Origin: Pholis gunnellus
Lineage: Eukaryota; Chordata; Actinopteri; Perciformes; Pholidae
Direction: 5' to 3'
Length of the DNA: 64,000 bases
Assembly (NCBI GenBank): GCA_910591455.2
Contig: OU342809.1
Location: forward strand, 11,239,815 to 11,303,814
The notes under the pieces are model-generated. The model had not been told where the DNA came from. It was given only the letters and a program-made list of their open reading frames with translations, and made no database searches. Position numbers and translations under genes: made by a program. Shown in pieces: positions 37,201-47,225 of the stretch. The stretch's first letter is position 1. Every line of letters starts with the position of its first letter.

Positions 37201-40057
37201 CAGCAATTGCAAGATTAGATAAGGGAATTGTTTTATATCGTACCTGTTTTATACACACAATGCTTATTTTAAATGTAGCCACTTTCACAATAAGTCTCCA
37301 CCACATCAATTAACTTAGCTGCTAGGTGCTCAGCTGTGTGTCTGCCGGTCAGGGCATTGCAAGCCCGGCGTAATGTTAGCAAGTGTTTGCAAATTTGTTG
37401 ATTAATAAATGCTCCACAACTCCTCATGACCCAAGCTAAGTGCGTGTGTCTTGCTTGTCACCTGTTGATTAAAGTGAAGGGGGTTAGCCCCCGAACTTAG
37501 CAACATTTTTGACTACTAGCTCACTTAAGGTGGGTTGACCTTTAAGGTGGACCAGCGCTAGACTCATTAAAGTGACAAGTTGCCACTCTAAGTTTTGCTC
37601 AGCTTTTTTATTTCTCATATTACTTTTAACGGTTTAACTGATAGCATTAATGGGTCAAAATACATAGTCGGTAAACGGTTAAAAGGTTTATCATTAACAT
37701 CCCAAGACCGAATCAGACCTGGTACCAGTAGTCTCAAACCTTCAAAAGATACCTGCATTTGATCCTTTTTTTAAACCCAGATTTGGGGGGAAAAAACACT
37801 ATGTGTAGGATTTTAATCGCAGCCAATCACCACAAGCATTCTTTGATTTAATGCGCCATGTGATTGGCCCACTACCGCAGCAGCTACAACCCCCACAGTT
37901 TGTGGTGTGGTGAAGTCAAGCACTGTGTATCTGACGGAGTTGGCCGTTCAGCGTGCTGAGATGCCACCAAAACGTTTGAAAGCATCACTTCATGCCTGTG
38001 GTGTCTGATAAAAATGAATGCGGTGGTGGAGTCATTTGAACTCATCATAGAAACATTGAATGCTTACATTTACATGATGGGCATCAAACGCAGAAGAAAC
38101 TAAAAGGTATCAAATGAAGGACTATATTGGTATCAAAATCACTTACAGGGTATTGGTATTGTCATTTTCTTAACAATAACCAGCCCTAATTAATGTATAA
38201 CTATTCAAGATAATCCATCAGCAAAGGGCTGAAAGGCCACAAAGCATAAAAGGAGTCACCTACTTAAAACTAAGTCCAATACAAGAGCAATAAATCCTAC
38301 CTTCATAAAGGCTACAATGATGTTAAGAGAGAGGTGTAGAGGCTGCAGTTTGTGGTGCTGTTGAACTGTATTCGTGAGAGTTGTTCCTACAATTTGGTCT
38401 ACACTCACTGATATAAATGGGGTGGGAAATATTGGAAACATCTCTGAATATATTCATGGACAATCTTCCTTTAAGTGTTGCCTGTGTATCTGAAGTTTGC
38501 AGTGGAATCTTTTGACAGTCAACAAGTTTCTTCATATGAAATAAATCCATGAGCCGCTGTAACTTTAGCCCTTCAGAGGCACATCCAGTCACTCCACATG
38601 TGAATGCACAGTCACTAGAGGCATTCACAAGGAAATTAATTTCAGGTTAAGTTAATTATCCTTCTGTCTCATACTACACATTGTAAACTTAAATTCTGAG
38701 AACAGATGTGGCTATTTAATTTGCTTAAAAGGTTATTTGTTGGTGCCGGAAAAAAACCTAAATATTAAGTAGGTAGATGTAAATCCTATTTTTAGAAGAA
38801 TCACCATGTCAGTTGTCTCTGCTGCCATGCGGCTGTACCGGATCCAATGGACTGATTTTTATTTTTTACCGATTTGGGGTTTAGTTAATAATGGCACTCA
38901 AAATCACCGCGTTGTATAAAATACAACGTTATTTCTCAAACACGTTAATAGTGCCCGGTCTATCAAAATCACTTTTTATTCTGTACTCAACTGTAAGTTA
39001 GTTAGCTAAGTGAAATGAAATGGAGGCCCGAACCTAAACCGAAGGGCTCCAATGAGTTTGCCCGTATATTTAATAAACGCTATAACTATTAGCTGTTGAG
39101 ACATTATAACGTTCTTGCGATCCATACAACCTTTTGTGGAAGTGATGATAAGATAGTGTGTTAACGTTCACGTAAATAACCCTGTGGCATGTCACGCTAA
39201 CTTGCTAACCAACTCGATGACCAAGCCTTTCGTGCAACATTAAAATAACGTCAACGATTGTTATTTTAAAACATTTGACACGTTAAATATAGATTACTTG
39301 GTGAACACACTCCACTTGTCGTCTCGCACGAGTTAATTGTTAGCTTTACCTAAATCTAACACCAAAGACGTGACGCTTTTGCAGTAAGGTGCTCGATTAA
39401 CGGTTACATATGGCTAGTTAGCCAGCTAGCTGACTGGCAAGCTAACATTAGCTTAGCAAACGTAGCTGCCAACTTCTCAATTGGGATTAGACTACTTCCT
39501 GGCACTCGTATGGAAATTGTTACTTAAATGTAAGCATTTAACATAGTCAATACCTAAATTGTAAACACTACCCACACAAAAAGAGAGCTACATTGAGAAA
39601 TAACTCATTTTAGTATTATGTAAATCGTATCACTTGTGAAACTGCCAACTTCCAGCAAGTAAACTACTCCTTACGAGGCTAATGGCTAAGCTAACGTCCA
39701 TGGCCTGTTTAAGCTCCAACCAAGCCTGGACCCCGGTCTTTCCTGACGCCGTCACACCAGAATACCTACCTGGATGACCTCGTTGACCTCCCTGATACAC
39801 TCCACCATATGCTGGAGGATCTGATCGGCAGTCAAAACCTCGAAGCGGTAGTCCTCCTCCTCTTCCTCGCCGGGACCGTGGCCACCACCGCCAGTCTCAC
39901 CGCACTCGTCTCGCTCTCCACCGGCCACCACGGGATCGACCAACTCCACCTCTCCGAGCTCCAGGGTGTCGTCCTCGGGCTCCTCTTCGGCGCTATCCTC
40001 GCTACATTCCTCCTCTTCGTCGTCGTATTCATAGTTATAACCCTCGTCTGAGTCCAT
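28296..40057 (-). CDS. arih1: E3 ubiquitin-protein ligase ARIH1 (RBR family)
   Basis: Fourteen minus-strand exons: 39770-40057, 34368-34435, 34082-34229, 32666-32758, 32506-32561, 31269-31335, 31006-31112, 30855-30897, 30682-30753, 30175-30305, 29842-29899, 29158-29418, 28464-28576, 28296-28380. They total 1590 nt, 529 aa (human 557), all phases consistent. ARIH1 works with neddylated cullin-RING ligases, priming substrates with the first ubiquitin from UBE2L3. Order: acidic N-terminus [20 protein letters not shown]-like region, RING1 from Cys158 (CQIC, then [10 protein letters not shown]), IBR ([26 protein letters not shown]), RING2 with catalytic Cys329 in KDGGCNHM, which is 28 less than human Cys357 as the length predicts, then the Ariadne domain ending LWEYIED. 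The shortening is in the N-terminal glycine-rich stretch, much reduced here. Intron 1 (5.3 kb) holds a hAT transposon. Confidence 0.98.
29694..29737. repeat. Perfect 17-bp inverted repeat (hairpin) in ARIH1 intron
   Basis: GCCTCTGATTAGAAATG (29694-29710) is followed by a 10-base loop and its exact reverse complement (29721-29737). It lies in the intron between ARIH1 exons 11 and 12. Too short and tight for a typical miRNA precursor. Confidence 0.9.
33734..33850. repeat. Probable interspersed repeat fragment (GATACGATAT-rich)
   Basis: GGGGCCCCACGATACGATAT is followed by degenerate ATACGATATTATTGCAATAT units. I recall this pattern from dispersed repeats in many teleost genomes. It lies in an ARIH1 intron. 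The family name is not known to me, and this is judged by pattern only. Confidence 0.45.
35230..36112 (-). mobile_element. Non-autonomous hAT (Charlie-like) DNA transposon, 883 bp
   Basis: The element starts CAGGGGTGGCCAACC and ends with the inverted copy GGTTGGCCACCCCTG (15-bp terminal inverted repeats). It is flanked by a perfect 8-bp target duplication TTATAGAC at 35222-35229 and 36113-36120. An 8-bp duplication and CAGGGGTGGCC ends are typical of hAT elements. The interior keeps only the 3' end of a transposase gene, so it is internally deleted and needs a helper to move. It sits in ARIH1 intron 1, with its coding strand in the same direction as ARIH1. Confidence 0.93.
35554..36012 (-). 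pseudogene. hAT transposase C-terminal remnant
   Basis: An open frame of about 150 residues with no proper N-terminus. It encodes the hAT C-terminal dimerisation region: [19 protein letters not shown], then [19 protein letters not shown] and [21 protein letters not shown]. This is the family signature also seen in domesticated ZBED- and GTF2IRD2-type proteins. The BED zinc finger and most of the RNase H-like catalytic core are absent, consistent with internal deletion. It is still free of stops, suggesting a young insertion, and is not expected to be an active transposase. Confidence 0.85.
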
Positions 40058-40878
40058 TCCTAGGGTGGTTATCAACTCGTGACAAGCACACCTAAGTCTA
40101 CAGTGTGTGAAATGTTGATTGCGGAACAATACGAAAACCAAAATTATCCGAGCCTGTTTTTCGGCTGCAGCGAAAATAACAACAAAACGTCGCCGCTGCT
40201 AAGCCAACAAAGAGACACAGCGTCACCGACTGACGACGTCCTTACGTCAGATGGGCTGTACAGGAACATGTACAAAAAATAAAACAAATAGTATTTATAT
40301 AGAACGTTCTTATTTCATATTAATATGTATCGAAACTATTTCAAATACGCAATATATCATTATTATTATTATATGCCAATTTTACAACACTTGCATCTCA
40401 AGTCAGAGGCAAGTTAACACTTCCCCCTTATAAAATGTAGGCAGGGTCTGCGGTTGAAAAAATGACACGGAACTATACGATTCTGATCTTGCCCATAACT
40501 TACAATGCTGCACACATGTTTTTACTTTGTAGTAACTGTCACCAACCAGTATTTGTCAGCCTTATTTCTGTAGCCCACCTCATGAGACTTCGTTGTATCT
40601 CCCACAGTTTCAGTTTACATTTGCGTCAATCGTCACGTTACGTTAATGTAATCGTATAAGTAGAATTAGTGTTGTGTGTTATGTAACTGTACAATAACTA
40701 AATATAGATATACGACATTTGCAAACCGTATAAATCATTTACTTTACCGTTAGTTAAAAATAATAATACAAAAATAAAATCACGCATATACCTTGTGGCT
40801 CCAGTCATGTGACTTCATGCTCTTGTCCACCTGACTGGCGCGCGCTTCACAGTGCAGTTTCCCTTTGAGTGGAGTAGG
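40058..40878. promoter_or_regulatory. Divergent promoter region between ARIH1 and HEXA
   Basis: 821 bases between the two start codons. Close to ARIH1 is a cluster of CRE/ATF-like half sites (CGTCA, TGACG, and TTACGTCA at 40242-40249). Close to HEXA is GTCATGTGAC (40804-40813), one base from the palindromic GTCACGTGAC CLEAR element bound by TFEB. The head-to-head orientation matches human HEXA/ARIH1. No other gene is visible; the frames here are short and lack any family likeness. Confidence 0.6.
40804..40813 (+). promoter_or_regulatory. CLEAR-like E-box upstream of HEXA
   Basis: GTCATGTGAC, 66 bases before the HEXA start codon, differs by one base from the lysosomal CLEAR consensus. The position and the lysosomal role of the gene fit TFEB/TFE3 control. 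This is inferred from pattern only. Confidence 0.4.
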
Positions 40879-43800
40879 ATGGAAGCCGTGTGTATGGTTA
40901 GTTTTGGACGATATACTCGTCCACATTTTTATTTACTACTACTTATTATCCTCCCGCTTGGCCTACACACAGTGGAGGGAGTGTGGCCATTACCGCAGTC
41001 TTTCATCTCCTCAATCGAGCGATACCCTCTGAACCCTCAGGCTTTCTACTTTGGATACGGAAGACAGTCAGCCGCACAGCAGGGCTGCTCTGTTCTGGAT
41101 TCTGCATTCAAAAGATATTTTTCTCTTATCTTTCCAGACTACACTGGTAAGTGATAAAGTGATGTGCCATAAAGACTATTGCGGGAGTTAAAAGATCCAC
41201 CCATACTAACAAAAATGGTAAATATTAACAAAGGGATTCAAATATGTATGATTTATTGCGACCGCAGTATGCCTATATATCATAGGACCAGAATTTGCTG
41301 TGCCATGAATATGTCATTATAAGCACAAACAATGTTCAAACTATGTATGTAAATCCTGTCTTTTTAAATTGTAGTGTTAACATTAAGAGTGTGATGATCT
41401 GGGGATTCACACATGTAAGATTGCATAATGGATGCACACACATGTAGAACAAAGTGCTCACTGGTTTGGTTTTGAATGCTTTGTTTGTCATGTTGGCTTT
41501 TAAAGTTGATCAATGGGCTTTGTAGAGACAGCAGTTCATCAGTCAGCCCGTGTAGGACTACCTACCCTAAAAGCCCTCAATGACAATGGACCAGTGCAGC
41601 ACAGCGTAATGTTTGTGTTTTCAAAAATACCATATTTATTGAATAATGGCAGTCTTACTGTAACATTGTCAAAATGAGAGTGCAAAGGCAACACATGCAC
41701 TTCTACAACGATCTGTGCATGAAGTATAATTACAATTAAAAAGATAAACTATACTTCATGCACAGACCTACAAAGCTACGAACTATGATAATCTCACTTT
41801 TATGATCAACAGGAAATGGTGTTCTGCGATTCTTTGAGGATAAACCATTTAACATTGAGATCACTGTTGACCATGATGATTGTGAGAGTTACCCAAATGA
41901 GCACTCATCTGAGAGATGTAAGTATCAACACATTTATCTGAGACAGAGCATCACATTCAAAGGTCAAAGTGGCAACAACCATTCCCAATCACTGAAGTTT
42001 GATGCATTATCTAACTCGCTTCTATTTGCATTTCAGATAATCTGACTGTCTCTGCAGGACAAGCATCACTGAATGCAGAAACCGTGTGGGGTGCATTAAG
42101 AGGTGAAAAAACACATGTGTACAAAAGTACAAATAAATAAAAGACATTTTAACAATCAGCTACAGTTAGCAAAGGAAAGGCTATGGTTCCATCAAAGCCT
42201 GTTAGTAAGTTGTACTGGATTCCTCATATCACCCAAAGTTTAATAACTGATCTAAGCATCCCACTGTTATCTGTGCAGCTTTTAATTGATTGCTTATTAT
42301 ATGTTATATATCCTATGATTAAGCGCAGGTCTGGAAACCTTCAGTCAGCTGGTGTATCAAGATGATTTTGGCTCAGTAAGTTTGAATTGTACAATGAGTT
42401 CTCTAAAGCTATTACTTATTGAATACACATTCTCACCATGTTATAAAGATTGATTAATGAGTAGATCAATCAAGCATTCTTTCACCATTTGTTTCTTCTT
42501 TTAGTATTTTGTGAACAAGACTGAGATTGACGACTTCCCCAGGTTTCAGTTCAGGGGAATTTTGTTGGACACTTCACGTCACTATTTACCAGTGAAGGAC
42601 ATTTTAAAAACTCTGGTAATAAACAGATGACATAACCTGAAATTCAGCCTTCTGTTTTCATTCAGTGGTACAAACATATATCTTTTCTTGTTAGGATGCA
42701 ATGGCCTACAGTAAGTTCAATGTGTTTCATTGGCACATTGTGGATGACCCCTCCTTCCCTTACCAGAGCCAGACCTTTCCAGACCTTTCCAGTAAGGTAT
42801 GTCTAATGAGAAAGAACAAGAAAAACAAGAAAATGGATCAGCATTTTAATGATAATAACGTGGTTATTTTATATTATCCTACATTTTTAACTAGCCTACT
42901 GCTTGTGGATTCATGATTTTAAATACTGAAAAGTTGCATCCATCCTGAACAAAAACGTCTGGCTCTGATTCAGGGGGCTTTCCATCCAATGACTCACATC
43001 TACACACAATCGGATGTGAGAAGGGTGATCTCACATGCCAGGCTGTGGGGAATAAGGGTTCTTCCTGAGTTTGATTCACCCGGCCACACCAAATCATGGG
43101 GAAAAGGTAAAATGTACTCTTAAACAACTGTTTTGTCCAAATGATCCCAGCTCCTTGATCTTCAACATATAAAGTATTTGGTATTATGCCTGGTTTGGTC
43201 CAACAGAAATCCTGTCAAACCTGCAAGCCAAGACTACAAATGCCAACAAGATACTGAATCTTGTGTTTGACTCCCTTCTTATTTGGGGACTTTTATGGCT
43301 ACATCAGTAGCAACACATGTCTGCACTCAACAGAAAATACAAGAAATGTTTTTTTAACAAAATGCTGAACTAAATCTGATTGATTTGTTTATTCCTTAGG
43401 GCAGTCTGACCTGTTGACTCCCTGCTACAGCGGGAGCACCCCTTCAGGTGCTTTTGGTCCTGTTAATCCAGCGTTACCCTCCACCTACCAGTTCATGGCG
43501 AGACTTTTTAAGGAAGTGTCATCGGTGTTTCCTGATTCCTACATCCACTTAGGAGGGGATGAGGTGGACTTTTCTTGCTGGTAGGTTGAAATGTGACGGA
43601 TCATTTAAATTCCTGCCGACTGTTTGCCCTGGTTTTGATCACTATTGTTTGTTAATGTTGTTACTGAATTTGTACACACATCTGTACATTTATTTTCATC
43701 GTTTAGAATTGGGTTTTTTTTTAACCAAGATGATAGATGATGTAGGTACATGTTTTTAAATTTACCAACAAAACAAAAGATTGTCACTGCTTATTTCCAT

Positions 43801-46509
43801 AGGAGTTCCAACCCGGATGTCCGAGCATTTATGCAGAAGATGGGATTTGGAGGAGACTTCACCAAACTGGAAGCATTCTACATGGAGAGGTAGGTTGTGA
43901 AGGGGAACACACTGTGCAATGTAAAAAGCTCGGGGATGTACACCAACCAACATGTTTAAGTTACAAATGTCATTAATGTCTCTATTATTATATATTTCCA
44001 GCATTGTGAATATCACTTCAGCCCTCAACAAGACAGTTATTGTCTGGCAGGATGTGTTTGACTACCATGAACGAGTAAGTACACCCCAACAAATATCCCC
44101 TCTGTGATATAATATACAGTATACATGAATATAGTATAATATGTGTCAGTGGTGTTCATATAGGCTCACATACGTTTTAGACATTGTTTATAATATGATT
44201 CATTTTTTTTCTGCTAGTGCAGGGTTGCTTTATGTTGTTTTTTTTTACAGAAAAGCAATGATTTACATGCTCACAAATCTTAATATTTGAAATGCTGAAA
44301 ATGTTCATGTCATTGCAGCACCACCATGTGTTTACTTTACACCAATGAAGTTTGTTATTACTATTACATGTAACCATTACTTGTAGCTTAGTGCAGATCA
44401 AGGCATCTAAAACAAGGCCTGCTTTATTTTGTAGTACTTAGTACAGCTATTTCATATTGTGTTAAAGTATGTGCATTCACTGAAGGAGATATTTAAATTT
44501 ATAAACACGTAGCAAATATTTCACACATCTTTTCAGTTCACGCAGGCTAGTAATTGTCACATAATATGGATAAATACATTTTTACTTCTGCAGGCATCCA
44601 CTGACTGTAATGTTTTTGTTAGATACCGATATAATGTTGACTTCAGCAGATTCAGTGGTGACCAACCATTTTTAACAGTATATTGTCTGATAAAGAAAAG
44701 CTAATGTATCTCACAATCATGTATCGTAAGTCTGATAGTCGATAGCATTGTGTTGCAGCGTAGCTCTCTATCAGTGGTGGAGGTATGGAGAGATGGCTGT
44801 TACCTGTGTGAAGTGCGCAGGGTGGCGAAAGCGGGTCTCAGGGTGATTCTCGCCGCTCCATGGTATCTGGACCATCCAGGGCCCACACACAACTGGGCCC
44901 GCTTCTATACTGTGTGGCCCCTCGCCTTCAAGGGTCAGAAAAGATTCTGCGTGCTGTGTCTAGTTGAAGTCGTGCTTTCTGCTGTGGTTTTTGTCTCTAA
45001 TAATGATTTACAGGTACAACTTGGTTTCCTCTAAAGTACAGGGTATCCACGACCAAACCTTTTTGAGTGTGCAACACAGAATGTTCTATTTGTAGCCATA
45101 TCGCTAGGTGGCAGTGAAGACTGCATTCATGTTACAGAGACATCGTCTGTGTCCAAATTGCATATGGTATACTAATTCTATACAGAATGTACAGTACAGA
45201 CATTTTAATAGCATAGAAATTAATGTACCTTTTAATAACTGTTCCAGTGTGAACACATTACAAACAGTACTCAACTTAGAATTAGTAAGTAGTATGGAAT
45301 TGGGACACAGCGACTGAGAGGTGTGATTGCTGTGGTACAAGCTCTGAATGCTGTCTTATGCTCCCATGCAAACATGCACACGCTTTCCCTACACACAGAA
45401 GTATACAAATGTTGCCATTGGCAGTCATTTACTGATTTATGAAGTTCAGATGCTTTTCCCGATTGGAGGGGTACAAATTCTGAGAACCATGCCAGTAAAT
45501 GCTTGCCCTTGTTGATAAAAGCTCATTAAGGAGTTTGTATATGTGCCTATTTTCTGATATATAAAACCCTATATGTAAACAGTCAGATGCAATATAGCAC
45601 AGAAGGGCAAGACAGCATGTTGTTTATCACCCTGTTCAGATCCCTAAGGACACAGTGCTGCACATCTGGAAGGGTACCCCAGCTAGTTATAAGGCAGAGC
45701 TCAGCAGGATGACCAAAGCTGGCATGAGGGTCCTGCTAGCTGCCCCATGGTACATCAACCACATTGCCTATGGCCAGGACTGGCGTGACTACTACAACGT
45801 GAAGCCACTGAACTTTTCTGGTGTGTGCATGCCAGAGTAATATCAAATTGTATAACCTGCCTCAGTTACGTGCTGGTGAATGTAGAGGCATATTTCAACA
45901 TTGACTTGCAGTTTTTATGTGAAGTGGTGTGATACATTTGAAGTGAAGATTCGGATTGATTGTAAATTCATTAATAGCCATCATATCATTGAAGCAAAGC
46001 TTTTCACCGTCCCCTCGCAGGTACTGAGGAACAGAAGAAGCTGGTGATAGGGGGTGAAGTCTGCATGTGGGGGGAGTATGTCGATGCCACCAATCTCAGT
46101 CCACGTCTTTGGTACAAGATTAAAAAGATCTCTGAATTCCTAATACTAATCAACTTAATATAATAAGTGCAGCAACAATTGCATGAAATTACTCTAAATA
46201 ATCACTGGTTGCACCCACAATTACAGGCCGAGGGCGAGTGCTGCAGCAGAGAGACTTTGGAGTGATGAGAAGCAGACCTCCAGTGTCGGCAAGGCGTTTC
46301 CTCGCCTGCAGGACTTTCGCTGTAGGCTTGTGAGGTAATTTACCATTAAAGAGTTCAGTGCTGGCATACCGTAACAAGACATAGGGCACTTTCTCTTATG
46401 TTTGCTTATTATATACTGGTGTTTCTGCTTCCCTTTCTCCTCAAGGCGTGGCATCAGAGCAGAGCCTCTGTATGTTGGACATTGTAAACATGAGTACCAA
46501 GGTGTTTGA
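40879..46509 (+). CDS. hexa: Beta-hexosaminidase subunit alpha (lysosomal, GH20)
   Basis: Exons: 40879-41146, 41813-41917, 42037-42102, 42329-42375, 42505-42615, 42695-42796, 42974-43106, 43400-43580, 43803-43889, 44002-44074, then 45640-45820 (or the alternative 44759-44933), 46021-46111, 46227-46334, 46446-46509. The standard form is 1617 nt, 538 aa (human 529). HEXA removes terminal N-acetylhexosamine from glycans and, as the alpha/beta dimer with GM2 activator, from GM2 ganglioside. A signal peptide (hydrophobic FYLLLLIILPLGLH) is followed by the zincin-like domain and the GH20 barrel. Visible landmarks: FHWHIVDDPSFP, the catalytic Asp331-Glu332 in HLGGDEVDFSCW (human Asp322/Glu323), Trp in HIWKG, Tyr429/Asn431 in APWYINHI (human Tyr421/Asn423) and CMWGEY near the end. 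ATG 40879 is chosen because it directly precedes the signal peptide. The duplicated exon 11 is the oddity of this gene. Confidence 0.96.
41712..41766. repeat. Perfect 17-bp inverted repeat in HEXA intron 1
   Basis: TCTGTGCATGAAGTATA (41712-41728) and its exact reverse complement (41750-41766) are separated by 21 bases. Weaker complementarity may extend outward (AAAATGAGAG about 41670 against CTCACTTTT about 41793). It may be a small palindromic element or an RNA hairpin. Confidence 0.9.
44759..44933 (+). CDS. hexa: Alternative (duplicated) HEXA exon 11a, beta-like
   Basis: A 175-nt open segment bounded by TGTTGCAG and a GTCAGA donor, in the intron between HEXA exons 10 and 11b. It translates in phase 0 and ends in phase 1, exactly like exon 11b. 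It aligns to 11b along its length: VWRDG against IWKGT, KAGLRVILAAPWYLDH against KAGMRVLLAAPWYINH, then W, Y, V, PLAFKG against PLNFSG. Its length is not a multiple of three, so using both exons breaks the frame. Using it instead of 11b gives a 536-aa protein with Asp429 where 11b has Asn431. The donor is weaker than usual, so it may be rare, tissue-specific or decaying; the absence of stops over 58 codons and retained active-site Trp and Tyr argue for function. Confidence 0.75.
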
Positions 46510-46973
46510 AGATGTTGGATGGATTAACAATGAAAGGTTTTTCCCAGGGGATTAAGTTCATAGTTGCCTTCTTTTAAAGTGGTGTAAAATCTTTGATACA
46601 TTGTTTCTGTAGTCTTAAATACAGAATTTGAATATTAAAATGCTTTCTCAGGGACTTATCTCATACCTATAATTTCTCTTTCTCCTTTTTTATAAAAACT
46701 ATAGTTATTTTATTGTACTTACATTTTGCGTATTGAACAAATCACAATATAGAAATGTTCACAAATGCCCTGCTTGGAAGAACTTCACTGTAATGTCATC
46801 TTGAATTGCACTACTTGAATTGCAAAATATAGAATGTAGATTTTAAATTTAAAACTTGTACTCTTGGACTAAAACATGATAAAATAATGTTGTGCAGATG
46901 TGGGGGGTTTTTCTGCAAAAACAAATTTGAGACAGAATGCTAGCCTAATCCCAACGCTAATCTAATACAGAAA

Positions 46974-46979
46974 AATAAA
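46974..46979 (+). other. Candidate HEXA polyadenylation signal
   Basis: AATAAA 465 bases after the HEXA stop. An ATTAAA variant near 46635 is a closer alternative. Confidence 0.45.
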
Positions 46980-47007
46980 GACATTGACAGCCTTTTTACA
47001 CACATAT

Positions 47008-47170
47008 TCAATTCAACTCAATTTAATTTATTTTTGTATAGCCCAAAATCACAAATTTGCCTCTGAGGGCTTTACAATCTGTACACATACGACATCCTCT
47101 GTCCCAGGACCCTCGCATCGGAACAGGAAAAAAATCCCCCAAAAAATCCCTTTAACGGGGAGAAAAGAGG

Positions 47171-47173
<3 letters not shown>
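47008..47173. repeat. Teleost interspersed repeat fragment
   Basis: TTTGTATAGCCCAAAATCAC, GAGGGCTTTACAATCTGTAC and GACATCCTCTGTCCCAGGAC followed by A-rich, C-rich runs form a string I recognise from dispersed repeats in percomorph fish genomes. The formal family name is not certain. Confidence 0.6.

Positions 47174-47223
<50 letters not shown>
47174..47223. repeat. (TA)n microsatellite
   Basis: About 25 uninterrupted AT units directly following the interspersed repeat tail. The encoded Tyr-Ile frames on both strands are artefacts. Confidence 0.97.

Positions 47224-47225
<2 letters not shown>

Noticed and set aside
40852..40878. Earlier HEXA start at a GTG
   Set aside because: Not an ATG; the ATG at 40879 directly precedes a proper signal peptide.
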